Both the position numbers and the translations under genes were made by a program. From assembly GCF_013030265.1 (NCBI RefSeq), contig NZ_WPZQ01000001.1, positions 372,001 to 436,000 on the forward strand: DNA of 64,000 bases, in the 5' to 3' direction. Positions 9,061-18,146 of this stretch are shown piece after piece (the first letter of the stretch is position 1; each line of letters begins with the position of its first letter). The stretch is from Ruegeria arenilitoris (GTDB taxonomy: Bacteria > Pseudomonadota > Alphaproteobacteria > Rhodobacterales > Rhodobacteraceae). Below the pieces are notes generated by a model. That model saw only the letters and a program-made list of their open reading frames with translations, ran no database searches and was not told the DNA's origin.

Positions 9061-9885
9061 ATGCGACACACGCTGCCAATAGCGCCACAGTTCTATGTGA
9101 CGGCTCCACAACCCTGCCCTTACCTTGAAGGCAGGATGGAGCGTAAGCTATTCACCGCCTTGCAGGGTGAAGGCGCGGATCAGCTGAACAATTCGCTGTC
9201 GCAACAAGGGTTTCGTCGATCCCAGAATGTCCTTTACCGCCCGTCCTGCACCGATTGCGCCGCCTGTTTGTCGGCGCGCATCGACGTCTCGGCCTTCCGC
9301 CCAACCAAAAGCCAGAAACGCGCGGCCAAACGCAATTCGTATCTGGAGCGGCGCGCCACATCGCCCTGGGCGACGGACGACCAATATGAACTGTTTCGAC
9401 GTTATCTGGACGCCCGGCACGCCGATGGCGGTATGGCAGATATGGATGTGTTCGAGTTCGCTGCAATGATCGAAGAGACGCCGATCCGCAGTCGTGTAGT
9501 GGAATACGCAGATCCTGAAACCGGAAACTTGATTGCGGTCAGCCTGACCGACGTTCTGGATGACGGGCTGAGCATGGTCTACTCATTTTATGACCCGCAG
9601 CAGCCGCAAAGCTCGCTGGGTACCTACATGATCCTTGATCACATCGATATCGCGCGGGAGGCAGGTCTGCCTTACATCTATCTCGGCTACTGGGTGCCGG
9701 GCAGCCCGAAAATGGGCTACAAAGCCAAGTTCTCGGGCCTCGAAGCCTATGTGCAGGGTGAGTGGCAAAGCATCAAAGACCCGGATGAGTTTGCCGAAAC
9801 GGCTCAGCATCCGCTGTCGTCCCCTCCGATTGCCGAGCAGGTTGCCAATATCCAACTTCCGGATCGGCATCCGACCAAAGGATAA
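9061..9885 (+). CDS. bpt: Aspartate/glutamate leucyltransferase of the N-degron pathway (274 aa)
   Basis: Bpt moves leucine from Leu-tRNA to proteins with N-terminal Asp or Glu, marking them for ClpS/ClpAP. The N-terminal ATE domain has its Cys cluster in [16 protein letters not shown] and [18 protein letters not shown]. The C-terminal domain follows with [25 protein letters not shown]. The length fits Bpt rather than the longer eukaryotic Ate1. ATG 9061 is used because [14 protein letters not shown] is the usual family beginning; the frame is open to 9025 but without a better site. The VOC gene follows 6 bases after the stop. Confidence 0.93.
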   Translation: MRHTLPIAPQFYVTAPQPCPYLEGRMERKLFTALQGEGADQLNNSLSQQGFRRSQNVLYRPSCTDCAACLSARIDVSAFRPTKSQKRAAKRNSYLERRATSPWATDDQYELFRRYLDARHADGGMADMDVFEFAAMIEETPIRSRVVEYADPETGNLIAVSLTDVLDDGLSMVYSFYDPQQPQSSLGTYMILDHIDIAREAGLPYIYLGYWVPGSPKMGYKAKFSGLEAYVQGEWQSIKDPDEFAETAQHPLSSPPIAEQVANIQLPDRHPTKG

Positions 9886-9891
9886 ATTCCC

Positions 9892-10281
9892 ATGCAGCAG
9901 AACCTTCATGCGGTCACCCTCGTGGTGCCGGATTACGATGACGCCATCGCATTTTACACCCAAACGCTGAGCTTTGAGCTAACGCAGGACATCGATCTGG
10001 GTGGTGGCAAACGATGGGTTCGGTTGAGCCCAAAGGGATCAAGCGGGGCGTCCCTGCTGATCGCCAAGGCAGACGGAGAAGAACAGCAATCCGCCATCGG
10101 CAATCAAACCGGTGGCCGCGTCGGATTCTTCCTCGAAACGGATGATTTTCAGCGGGATCACGCGGCCATGGTTGCAAATGGCGTTCAATTCGAGGAACAG
10201 CCCAGACACGAGCCATATGGCACTGTGGCAGTTTGGCGCGATCCATTTGGAAACCGCTGGGATCTGATTCAGTTCGCGTAA
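9892..10281 (+). CDS. VOC (glyoxalase/dioxygenase fold) family protein (129 aa)
   Basis: Has the paired beta-alpha-beta pattern of vicinal-oxygen-chelate proteins: LHAVTLVVPDYDDAIAFYTQTLSFEL at the start and VAVWRDPFGNRWDLIQF at the end. Possible metal ligands are His4 and the final acidic strand. Enzyme activity cannot be assigned. It follows bpt by 6 bases and is probably on the same message, with an AGGAT-like ribosome site. Confidence 0.85.
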   Translation: MQQNLHAVTLVVPDYDDAIAFYTQTLSFELTQDIDLGGGKRWVRLSPKGSSGASLLIAKADGEEQQSAIGNQTGGRVGFFLETDDFQRDHAAMVANGVQFEEQPRHEPYGTVAVWRDPFGNRWDLIQFA

Positions 10282-10547
10282 CTGGCAACCACCTGAAATA
10301 AATCACATATTCACAGCCCTACAGCACGCGCCGATCAATAGCTTAGGCTGAAACTAGGCGCTTGTTTTTGGTGATCGCGCTCAGCGGAGAGTTGAAAACT
10401 GACGCTGGGTCACCAGATATCGCTGACCTCGTGCACTGTTGCACCGAGCGGGAATTCAGCGGCCACAGCCGTTTGACATCATTGAATTATCGATTGCAGC
10501 AACGGGTCCCCGGCCCGTCGCTTTGGTATTATTTTGGGGGAAAGCAA

Positions 10548-11906
10548 ATGATGTACGCCACGCGTAAACTGCTTGCGGCAAACCTGACGACACAAATCCT
10601 GGTTGCCCTGGTTGTGGGAACCGTTCTTGGATTGATACTGAACTATTGGAGCTATCCGTTTCTCGAGAACAATCTGGTAAATGGTCTGTTCGGTATGATC
10701 GGCCAGATGTTTCTGAATGCGCTTCAGATGTTGGTAGTGCCTCTGGTCGTCTTTTCTCTGCTTTGCGGCGTCATCGGTATCGGTGACATCAGAGTATTAG
10801 GGCGCGTAGGTGGGCTGACGTTCGTTACCTATCTGGCAACAACTGCGTTGGCCGTAACCACCGCATTGGTGTTTGCCAGCCTGATTGGTCCCGGCACCGG
10901 ATTTTCGGGAATGCACCTTGCTGATCAGAACGTCGCTGTGGCGTCTCAACAAACCGCGTGGGACATACTTGCAAACATCATTCCCAAGAACCCGGTGCAT
11001 GCACTGGCGAACGGTGAGATGCTGCAGATCATCTTTTATGTCGTCGTGGTTGGCGTTGCCGTCCTGATGATCGGCAGCAAAGCCAAAGCGTTTGTTCAAG
11101 GATGTGAATTCATGAACGAACTGGCGATGAAGATTGTCGAAATCGTCATGGCCTTTGCGCCGATCGGTGTCTTCTGCCTGATCGCCAGAACCTTTGCCCT
11201 TGAAGGATTCAGCCTGTTCGCACCGGTCATCGGTTATCTGACAACAATCAGCCTGACGCTGGTCTTCCACCTTTGTGTAACGCTGATGGTGCTGCTTTAT
11301 GCATTTACAGGACTGAACCCACGCATGTTCATGCGCAAGATGCGCTCAGCTCAGGTCTTCGCGTTTTCAACCTCCAGCTCGAACGCAACGATCCCGGCCA
11401 GCATGCAATGCGTGACACAGCGCGTTGGTGTTGACCGTTCGGTCGCGTCTTTCGGTATTCCGCTGGGGGCAACGATCAACATGGATGGAACCGCCATCAT
11501 GCATGGTGTCGCGACAGTGTTTCTGGCCAATGTCTACGGCATCGATTTAGGTCTGGGCGGATATCTGACGGTGATCTCTATCTCGGTTCTGGCGTCCATT
11601 GGTACGGCTGGGGTGCCGGGCGTCGGCATGGTCATGCTGGCCATGGTGTTGAACCAGCTTGGGATGCCACTTGAAGGGATCGCCATCATTCTGGCGGTTG
11701 ACCGGATCGTAGACATGATGCGGACTGTCGTGAATGTCACCGGAGACGCGGTAGTTACCACGATCGTCGCGCAAAGGGTCGGTAAGATGGACCATTCTGT
11801 CTTCAACGACCCGAACGCAGGCACACTGGATGTCACCCATCTGGAGATCGATCACGGTGCAGAGCGTGAGTTCGCCAAACTAACCCACGCAAAAACCGAC
11901 GTCTGA
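10548..11906 (+). CDS. Dicarboxylate/amino-acid:cation (Na+ or H+) symporter, DAACS family (452 aa)
   Basis: A GltPh/GltP/DctA-type transporter with eight membrane helices and two re-entrant hairpins. The first hairpin carries the serine-rich STSSSNATIP (HP1) and the next helix has NMDGTA, which binds cation and substrate. The later segments around SIGTAGVPG (HP2) and DRIVDMMRTVVNVTGD complete the binding site. The start is ATG 10548, preceded by GGGGGAAAGCAA. The frame is open back to 10362, but that stretch is not transporter-like. The substrate (glutamate, aspartate or C4-dicarboxylate) is not resolved. It is convergent with the TRAP operon, with a hairpin between them. Confidence 0.93.
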   Translation: MMYATRKLLAANLTTQILVALVVGTVLGLILNYWSYPFLENNLVNGLFGMIGQMFLNALQMLVVPLVVFSLLCGVIGIGDIRVLGRVGGLTFVTYLATTALAVTTALVFASLIGPGTGFSGMHLADQNVAVASQQTAWDILANIIPKNPVHALANGEMLQIIFYVVVVGVAVLMIGSKAKAFVQGCEFMNELAMKIVEIVMAFAPIGVFCLIARTFALEGFSLFAPVIGYLTTISLTLVFHLCVTLMVLLYAFTGLNPRMFMRKMRSAQVFAFSTSSSNATIPASMQCVTQRVGVDRSVASFGIPLGATINMDGTAIMHGVATVFLANVYGIDLGLGGYLTVISISVLASIGTAGVPGVGMVMLAMVLNQLGMPLEGIAIILAVDRIVDMMRTVVNVTGDAVVTTIVAQRVGKMDHSVFNDPNAGTLDVTHLEIDHGAEREFAKLTHAKTDV

Positions 11907-11913
11907 AACGAAA

Positions 11914-11939
11914 AACCGGAGGCCATTTGGCCTCCGGTT
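11914..11939 (-). terminator. Rho-independent terminator of the TRAP operon
   Basis: A perfect 11-bp stem (AACCGGAGGCC) with loop ATTT lies between convergent genes. Read on the minus strand the stem is followed by TTTTTCG, which fits termination of the TRAP operon. On the plus strand the tail (GTGTCTTG) is poor, so it serves the symporter weakly at most. Confidence 0.85.
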
Positions 11940-11962
11940 GTGTCTTGTTGCTATGCGATCTC

Positions 11963-14317
11963 TTAATTCGGGATCAGATCCGGAACGATCGTTACGATCG
12001 TTGGGAAGAACCAAAGGATCGCAATACCGACCACCTGAATGATCACGAACGGGATGATACCTCTGTAGATGTGGCCCGTCGTGACCTCTTTGGGTGCCAC
12101 CCCGCGCAAGTAGAACAGGGCAAACCCGAACGGTGGCGTGAGGAACGATGTCTGCAGGTTCACTGCAACCATGATGGTGACCCACTTCGGATCGAACGAC
12201 CCGCCATAGATCACCGGACCAACAATCGGGATCACGATGTAGATGATCTCGAGGAAGTCCAGCACAAAGCCCAGAATGAACAGCACCAGCATCACGATCA
12301 GGAAGACCGTGAACTCGTTGTCAAAGCTCTTCAGGAACTGCTGGATGTAATGCTCACCACCAAACGAAATCACCACAAGATTCAGAAGCTGTGATCCGAT
12401 CAGGATGGTGAACACCATCGATGTCACCTTGGCGGTCTCGCGTACCACAGGTGTCAGGACACCACTGGCAAACAGGATCCAGCATCCGAACAGCAAGCCG
12501 AACAGCGCATAGAGATACGCCGCATAGGCAAGAACGAATGCCACCCAGGTCTCGAACGTAACGCCACCCTGATTGATGCGCAGATCAAAGTTCACACCCA
12601 ACAGCAGACAGATGATGACTGCGAAGGTCGACCAGATGATCACTTTGCCGGAACGGCCCTCATCCTGCAGCTTGCGATAGGCGGCCAGCATGATCGCACC
12701 ACCCGCACCCAGCGCAGCGGCCGGTGTCGGGTTGGTGATACCACCAAGGATCGAGCCCAAGACCGCGATGATCAGAACCAGTGGCGGGAAGACCACCCGG
12801 ATCAGATCATTTGTGGCGCATCGAGCCGCAGCCTCTTTGCACCCGTACAGCGCAATCGCAAACGGTATCGCCAGTAACAGGAACGTCACACCCGAAGATG
12901 TTGTTGGCGCGACAAGCAAGGTATCGACAAGCAAGACAAGCAACAGGCCAATAGCACCAAGGATCAAAGGCTGCATCGGGCGCGAGGGTGCGATACCCCG
13001 ACCCAGAACCAGCGTCAGAGCCAGCAGTACAACTGTCACGGCCACGCCGGTGCCAATCGGAGCAGCTGCCGCGATCTTGGCCTCACGTTCAGCCGCGATC
13101 TCCTCTTCGCTCAGACGCTGAGCCTGTGACACACCGCCTGCCTCGTCAATCGCTTCCTGCTCGGCCACGGCCTGATCCCAGGCAGACTGACCATGCAGTT
13201 CGATCATCGAAGCCTGACACTCAGCCGAGACATTGGTGCGAAGCGACGCGCCCTGCCCGACATCGGAAAAGCCCGATACTGCGATGTTCTGACTACCGAT
13301 CACACCGACACTGCCCAGCAGGAAGGCACCAGCAATCAGAGCAACCGGTGCACCCAGCAGCCAAGTCAGACCTTCCGCGCGGGTAATCGGCTCACCCGTG
13401 CCACCCGACATTGCAACCGCAGGCGCCTTGTCCGGGTTCAGCAGTGCATAGCCAAACGCATAAAGCGCATAGAGCAACGCGAGCATGATCCCCGGCAGCA
13501 GAGCCGCCTGGAACAGCGTTCCGACCGAAACCACGGCAGGCTCACCCAGATAGGTCAGCGCGTCGGTACACCCTGCCTCAACCGCGCGGGTTTCCTGTGC
13601 GGTCGAATAGAGGTCACCGGCAAGCGTACCCAGCAGAACGATAACAATGGACGGTGGAATGATCTGGCCCAACGTGCCCGATGCTGCGATGACACCCGTC
13701 GCCAGTTCAGGCGAGTAGTTGTTGCGCAGCATGGTCGGTAGCGCGAGCAAGCCCATGGTTACAACGGTGGCACCCACGATCCCGGTCGAGGCTGCAAGAA
13801 ACGCGCCCACGACCACAATCGACACGGCCAAACCACCCGGCAGCGGGCCAAAGACGCGCGCCATTGTAGTCAGCAGATCGTTTGCAATCTTCGAGCGCTC
13901 CAGCGTGATGCCCATCAGGACAAACATCAGCACCGCCAGCAGGGTCTCAATCGACTGGCCCGCCAGAACACGTTCATTCATACGGTTAACGATGAACGAC
14001 ACGTTGCGGTCCAGAGCGGTTTCCCAACCCGATGCAAAAACCGGCTCTGCGATCCTTGGCAAATCCGGGTATCGGAACACGGATATCGTGTCGGGTTTGA
14101 TGCCCGAGTTCACTACATCCCTATAGGCTTGCGAACCGGTATCGATCGCCTGATGGATCAACAATCCGGCGCTGTCCAACGCCGCGATGATCCCGAACGA
14201 GATAATCCCTGCGCCACCGATGGCAAAGGCCACCGGAAAGCCGGATAGGATGCCCCCGAAGAGGCAGAAAAATACGATAATGAGGCCTATTTCGACGCCA
14301 TCAAGTCCGAATAACAT
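11963..14317 (-). CDS. TRAP transporter large permease (DctM family) with large central insertion (784 aa)
   Basis: The DctM family forms the ion-coupled channel of tripartite periplasmic transporters. Usual members have about 420-450 residues; this one has 784. The N-terminal part (GFPVAFAIGGAG, then LLAVLMFVLMGITLERS and GATVVTMGLLALP) and the C-terminal part (FLDFLEIIYIVIPIVGP, NLQTSFLTPPFGFALFYL) are standard. Between them is an extra block, roughly residues 310-490, with additional membrane helices and a soluble acidic stretch (SEEEIAAEREAKI). The operon order is binding protein, small permease, large permease on the minus strand. The small permease stop lies 17 bases upstream of this start. 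Confidence 0.93.
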   Translation of the reverse strand: MLFGLDGVEIGLIIVFFCLFGGILSGFPVAFAIGGAGIISFGIIAALDSAGLLIHQAIDTGSQAYRDVVNSGIKPDTISVFRYPDLPRIAEPVFASGWETALDRNVSFIVNRMNERVLAGQSIETLLAVLMFVLMGITLERSKIANDLLTTMARVFGPLPGGLAVSIVVVGAFLAASTGIVGATVVTMGLLALPTMLRNNYSPELATGVIAASGTLGQIIPPSIVIVLLGTLAGDLYSTAQETRAVEAGCTDALTYLGEPAVVSVGTLFQAALLPGIMLALLYALYAFGYALLNPDKAPAVAMSGGTGEPITRAEGLTWLLGAPVALIAGAFLLGSVGVIGSQNIAVSGFSDVGQGASLRTNVSAECQASMIELHGQSAWDQAVAEQEAIDEAGGVSQAQRLSEEEIAAEREAKIAAAAPIGTGVAVTVVLLALTLVLGRGIAPSRPMQPLILGAIGLLLVLLVDTLLVAPTTSSGVTFLLLAIPFAIALYGCKEAAARCATNDLIRVVFPPLVLIIAVLGSILGGITNPTPAAALGAGGAIMLAAYRKLQDEGRSGKVIIWSTFAVIICLLLGVNFDLRINQGGVTFETWVAFVLAYAAYLYALFGLLFGCWILFASGVLTPVVRETAKVTSMVFTILIGSQLLNLVVISFGGEHYIQQFLKSFDNEFTVFLIVMLVLFILGFVLDFLEIIYIVIPIVGPVIYGGSFDPKWVTIMVAVNLQTSFLTPPFGFALFYLRGVAPKEVTTGHIYRGIIPFVIIQVVGIAILWFFPTIVTIVPDLIPN

Positions 14318-14334
14318 AGTCTGGGTCTCCGTCC

Positions 14335-15288
14335 CTAATGTGCGCCTTCGTAGGCTTCTTCGCCCTCGCCAAGGCTGTCCTTGTCGAGGTATTTTCCAAC
14401 GCTTTCAGGTCCTTCCACGTACTCCAGATAGGATCGGTACAGGAATGCGATTGCGTGAAGGAAAACCATCGCCGCGAATGCAACCAGCAGGATCTTGAAC
14501 AGGAAATAGCCATTAAAGCCGTTGGGGCTGAAACCGATGGTTTCGACGTTCCAGCGCAAGGCGCGGGATTTCATCACCAACCGATCCAGTGTGTCGCTTG
14601 CCGAAGGCTTTGGCACGATCAGGTGCCGCCACATGAAGTACCAGCCGTACATCCAGGTCAGCACCGCCATTGGCATCATGAACAGTACCGAACCCAGCAT
14701 ATCCACCACACGCTTGGCCTTGTGGCTGATACCTGCATAGATCAGGTCAACACGAACATGCCCGCCCTGTACGAATGTGTAGGTACAGCAAAGGCAAACG
14801 ACCATTGCGTTATAGAGCTTCAGTTCCTCAGCGTACCAGCTGATGTCCATCTGGACCGGAATACCCAGCCCGAACGACATGTCGGGGCGCGCGAATACGC
14901 GCTGCATGAATACGATGACGATCTGCTGAATCACCATCAGCAAACCTGCCCAGGCAAAGAAACGCCCGGTTGTGTTCGCGAACGCCTCAAGGCCCCGCAC
15001 CATGCCCCACATAAAGTTCCGGTAATAGAGGCCAATGGCCGTCAGAACCAGAAACAGCGTGAAGATCACGAAGAAAAACTCGACCGATCCGCCATAATAG
15101 ACAAAGCGCATGATGGCTTCTTTGTCCGACCAGTTCAGCCAGAGCTGCGGATGCGTGATGGCGTATCCGAAATTATAGAATGCTTCGGCGATGTTCTGAA
15201 CGAACCAGACCAGTCCGTTCCACAGGGCGCCGAAGAAGGAGATACCGTTATCGTCCTGCATGTTGTCCCCAGGTCGCATCAGTTGCAA
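14335..15288 (-). CDS. TRAP transporter small permease (DctQ family), enlarged (317 aa)
   Basis: A membrane protein between the binding-protein and large-permease genes. It has about five or six hydrophobic segments and the DctQ core GHVRVDLIYAGISHKAKRVVDMLGSVLFMMPMAV. Usual DctQ proteins have 150-200 residues; the extra N-terminal membrane region (IAEAFYNFGYAITHPQLWLNW) accounts for the size and goes with the enlarged partner. Substrate follows the binding protein. A long antisense open frame covers nearly the same interval but is not a gene. Confidence 0.9.
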   Translation of the reverse strand: MQLMRPGDNMQDDNGISFFGALWNGLVWFVQNIAEAFYNFGYAITHPQLWLNWSDKEAIMRFVYYGGSVEFFFVIFTLFLVLTAIGLYYRNFMWGMVRGLEAFANTTGRFFAWAGLLMVIQQIVIVFMQRVFARPDMSFGLGIPVQMDISWYAEELKLYNAMVVCLCCTYTFVQGGHVRVDLIYAGISHKAKRVVDMLGSVLFMMPMAVLTWMYGWYFMWRHLIVPKPSASDTLDRLVMKSRALRWNVETIGFSPNGFNGYFLFKILLVAFAAMVFLHAIAFLYRSYLEYVEGPESVGKYLDKDSLGEGEEAYEGAH

Positions 15289-15335
15289 TGCTGATTATAG
15301 CGGCTTTGTCCAATCCGCGCATTTGCAACAGGAAA

Positions 15336-15361
15336 GGTTCCCCCGCACAGGCGGGGAAACC
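15336..15361 (-). promoter_or_regulatory. Stem-loop between binding-protein and permease genes
   Basis: The stem GGTT-CCCCGC with loop ACAG and a single c/a mismatch forms between the stop of the binding-protein gene and the start of the small permease. There is no T tract. Such intercistronic hairpins commonly protect the 3' end of the binding-protein message so that it is made in excess over the permease; that role is inferred here. Confidence 0.6.
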
Positions 15362-15382
15362 AATTGATCGTATTGAATGTGA

Positions 15383-16465
15383 TTAGCCGCGTACGCGGTT
15401 ACGCTGGGCCGTGTAGATGCCCGAAGACTGGTCCAGCCAGCCTGCCGAAGACGCCGACGACGCCATGTGGCTGTCGTGGATCTTCTTGAACAGCTCATCG
15501 CCCATGTTTTCGTCCAGAACTTCCTGGCTGGCTGCGCCGAACGCATCCCAGACGCTGTCCGGGAATTCCATAACCTTGACGCCACCCGACTGCAGACGCT
15601 GCAGGGCCGCACCATTGTTGGCCAGGAATTGAGCCAGGTTCCACTGGTGGCATTCAGCCGCCGCGATCTCAATGATCTTCTGCTGTGCGGGTGTCAGGCT
15701 TTCAAAGACGTCGCGGTTGGTTGCCAGCGACAGACCTGCGTTCGGCTCGTGGAAACCAGCGGTGTAGTACACTTTGGTGATTTCCTGGAAGCCGGCTTTC
15801 TCGTCGGCCCACGGACCGATCCACTCGGTTCCGTCGATCGCTCCGGACGACAGCGCCTGATACACTTCCGAACCCGGGATGTTCTGAACAGATGCGCCCA
15901 GTTTACCCAGAGCTTTACCACCCAGACCCGGCATACGGAACTTCAGACCGTTGAAGTCTTCGGGGCTGTTGATCTCTTTCGAGTACCAGCCACCTGCCTG
16001 CGCGCCGGTGTTACCTGCCAGGAACGATTTCAGACCAAAGATCTGGCCCAGCTCGTCATGCAGCTCCATGCCGCCGTCCTGGTAGTACCAATTCACCATT
16101 TCCTGAGCGGTCATACCGAACGGAACAGCAGTAAAGAAGGCATAGCCTGGGTGCTGACCAACAAAGTAGTAGTCAGCCGCATGATACATGTCCGCCTGGC
16201 CCGATGATACGGCGTCGAATACTTCGAACGCGCCAACCAGCTCACCAGCTGCCTTGATGTCAACGGTCAGGCTGCCATCCGACATAGCATTGATGCTGTC
16301 GGCGCAACGCTGCGCGCTGTCAAATACCCCAGCCAGGCCACGGCCCCACGAGGTAACCATAGTCAGCGTGCGGTTACCCTGCGCGTATGCCGGTGCCGCC
16401 AGAGCGGTCGCCGCCGCGGCCGAGCCGCCCAGTGCTGACGTTTTCAGAAACTTACGACGATCCAT
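15383..16465 (-). CDS. TRAP transporter substrate-binding protein, TakP-like, Tat-type signal (360 aa)
   Basis: The N-terminus MDRRKFLKTSALGGSAAAATALAAPAYAQG is a twin-arginine leader with cleavage after AYA or AQG. The mature part has the fold and phrases of the TakP/DctP-2 group: GWYSKEINSPEDFNGLKFRMPGLGGKALGKLG (with the conserved Arg that binds the substrate carboxylate), SSGAIDGTEWIGPWADEKAGF and AGFHEPNAGLSL. Relatives bind 2-oxoacids or related carboxylates; the ligand here is not proven. As first gene of the operon it is followed by a stem-loop before the permeases. It is divergent from a sensor kinase gene, with a palindromic box between them. Confidence 0.92.
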   Translation of the reverse strand: MDRRKFLKTSALGGSAAAATALAAPAYAQGNRTLTMVTSWGRGLAGVFDSAQRCADSINAMSDGSLTVDIKAAGELVGAFEVFDAVSSGQADMYHAADYYFVGQHPGYAFFTAVPFGMTAQEMVNWYYQDGGMELHDELGQIFGLKSFLAGNTGAQAGGWYSKEINSPEDFNGLKFRMPGLGGKALGKLGASVQNIPGSEVYQALSSGAIDGTEWIGPWADEKAGFQEITKVYYTAGFHEPNAGLSLATNRDVFESLTPAQQKIIEIAAAECHQWNLAQFLANNGAALQRLQSGGVKVMEFPDSVWDAFGAASQEVLDENMGDELFKKIHDSHMASSASSAGWLDQSSGIYTAQRNRVRG

Positions 16466-16560
16466 ATGAGTGATCCTCCCCTACATATTCAGTACCCGGA
16501 CTCCTCCGGGCTTAGTCGTTTCAGTGCGCGCCAGCCTAATGACGAGGATGTGAATGTGAA

Positions 16561-16576
16561 TACCTAGTACTGCGTA
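16561..16576. promoter_or_regulatory. Palindromic candidate operator between TRAP operon and two-component system
   Basis: TACCTAGTACTGCGTA reads TAC-N2-AGTACT-N2-GTA, an inverted repeat matching at 12 of 16 positions around one centre. It lies about 100 bases upstream of the binding-protein start and 137 upstream of the kinase ATG. Its TAC...GTA half-sites resemble those bound by NarL/LuxR-type response regulators, and such a regulator is encoded next door. Binding is inference. Confidence 0.5.
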
Positions 16577-16712
16577 GAGGACGGGCTTTTTTCAGCTTTC
16601 CGGATAATTATTAGCCTCAATTTCAAGCCTGAACCCGAATTCTCAAGGCTTTACCGCACTAAAATGCCCATTCTTTTTGCAATTATCCCTCGGCTTGCGT
16701 ATCGATTCGACC

Positions 16713-18146
16713 ATGAGGGGATTCCGAAATCTGGTCTCACTGACCTACGCACAGAAGCTGTCACTGGTGGCCGCCCTACCGCTGGTCGTGGCTGTGGCGG
16801 CAATTGCACTGTTGGTGACATATGAATCTCGGGCCACAGCCGAGCGTGAGATTCAGGCCCTCGAGCGTCGTCTGATCGAGGCCAAGAAAGAAGAGTTGCG
16901 CAACTACGTTACTCAGGCACGCAACGGTTTCGCCTATATCTATGGTCGCGCCGCCCCAAATGATGAGATCGCGCAGAACCTCGTGAAACAAATCCTCTCG
17001 GCAATGATCTATGGCAAGGATGGTTTTTTCTTTGTCTATGACTATGAGGGAAATAATCTGGTCAGCCCGCGCCAGACCGAGTTCATCAACCGCAACTGGG
17101 AAGGCTTGACCGACAGCGATGGCACGCCCGTCGTAAACGAATTCATTCGTCTCGCCCGTCAGGGTGCCGGTTGGCACAGCTTCATGTGGCAAAAGCCCTC
17201 GACCGGGGAAGAGGCGCAGATGATTGCATATGTCGTGGGACTGCAGGACTGGCGCTGGGTGGTCGGGACAGGTGTCTTTATCGACGACATTGTGGCCACC
17301 GTTGCCAATGCCCGGGCCGAGGTTGAGGCGCGCGTACAGCGTACTTTCATGTATATTGGCGGGATTGTTTTGGCGGCGGTTCTGATCGTCTTTACCTCGG
17401 GTATGTTACTGAACATCCGCGAACGCCGCTTGGCGGATGCCAAACTCAAGGAACTAACCCAGCGTGTTTTCGATGCGCAGGAGGAAGAGCGTGGTCGCGT
17501 GGCCCGCGAGTTGCACGATGGGATCAGCCAGATACTGGTTGGTGTCCGTTATGCGCTGGATAACACTCGCCGCCGCTTGTCCCGCGGCGACGATGATGGC
17601 GCACGTGATCCGTTGGACAAAGGGATCGAGCATCTGGGCACCGCTATTACCGAGGTTCGCCGTATCAGCCGAGACCTGCGCCCTGGTGTTCTGGATGATC
17701 TGGGTCTTGGCCCCGCCCTCAAGGCGCTGACCGATGATTTCAGGGAACGCACCGGAATTGAAACCGAATTCACCACCGTTGTTTTCCGCAACCGTCTGGA
17801 TCAGGACAGCAAGATCGCTCTTTACCGTATTGCGCAAGAGGCGCTGACGAATATCGAACGCCATTCCGGCGCAACTCGTGTTACCATTGACCTGCGCGGC
17901 CACAAGAAAGGTGCAACCATGCGGATCACGGACAATGGCCGCGGATTGCGCACCGGACCAAACCGATCAGGCAGCGGCATTGGGCTTCGCAACATGCAGG
18001 AGCGCATCGAACAGCTTGACGGCTCCCTGCGCATTCTGTCATCACGCGGCGCGCAAAGTGGCACTGTGATCGAGGCCAGTTTGCCGCTTAGCCACTTGCT
18101 GCCACCGCAGGAAGACGCAACACCGAAACGAAAGGCCGGTTCATGA
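16713..18146 (+). CDS. Cache-domain sensor histidine kinase, NarX/HisKA_3 type (477 aa)
   Basis: Order of parts: first membrane helix (about 17-36), periplasmic single-Cache domain (about 40-205, with KDGFFFVYDYEGNNLVSP and DWRWVVGTGVFIDD), second helix (about 212-234), HisKA_3 dimerisation helix with phospho-acceptor His268 in ARELHDGISQ, and an ATPase domain with ITDNGRGL and GIGLRNMQERI. Cache sensors of this kind often bind small carboxylates, fitting the divergent TRAP operon. I use ATG 16713; a TTG at 16677 is in frame but adds no recognisable sequence. It overlaps the regulator gene by 4 bases. Confidence 0.93.
   Translation: MRGFRNLVSLTYAQKLSLVAALPLVVAVAAIALLVTYESRATAEREIQALERRLIEAKKEELRNYVTQARNGFAYIYGRAAPNDEIAQNLVKQILSAMIYGKDGFFFVYDYEGNNLVSPRQTEFINRNWEGLTDSDGTPVVNEFIRLARQGAGWHSFMWQKPSTGEEAQMIAYVVGLQDWRWVVGTGVFIDDIVATVANARAEVEARVQRTFMYIGGIVLAAVLIVFTSGMLLNIRERRLADAKLKELTQRVFDAQEEERGRVARELHDGISQILVGVRYALDNTRRRLSRGDDDGARDPLDKGIEHLGTAITEVRRISRDLRPGVLDDLGLGPALKALTDDFRERTGIETEFTTVVFRNRLDQDSKIALYRIAQEALTNIERHSGATRVTIDLRGHKKGATMRITDNGRGLRTGPNRSGSGIGLRNMQERIEQLDGSLRILSSRGAQSGTVIEASLPLSHLLPPQEDATPKRKAGS

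Noticed and set aside
10362..10547. N-terminal extension of the symporter
   Set aside because: The 62 extra codons do not look like a membrane protein start, and the strong ribosome site directly precedes the ATG at 10548.
14338..15294. Plus-strand open frame of 318 codons lying antisense to the small TRAP permease
   Set aside because: It mirrors the permease frame, is rich in His, Gln and Glu, has no membrane or domain pattern and no ribosome site. The permease on the other strand is a clear family member.
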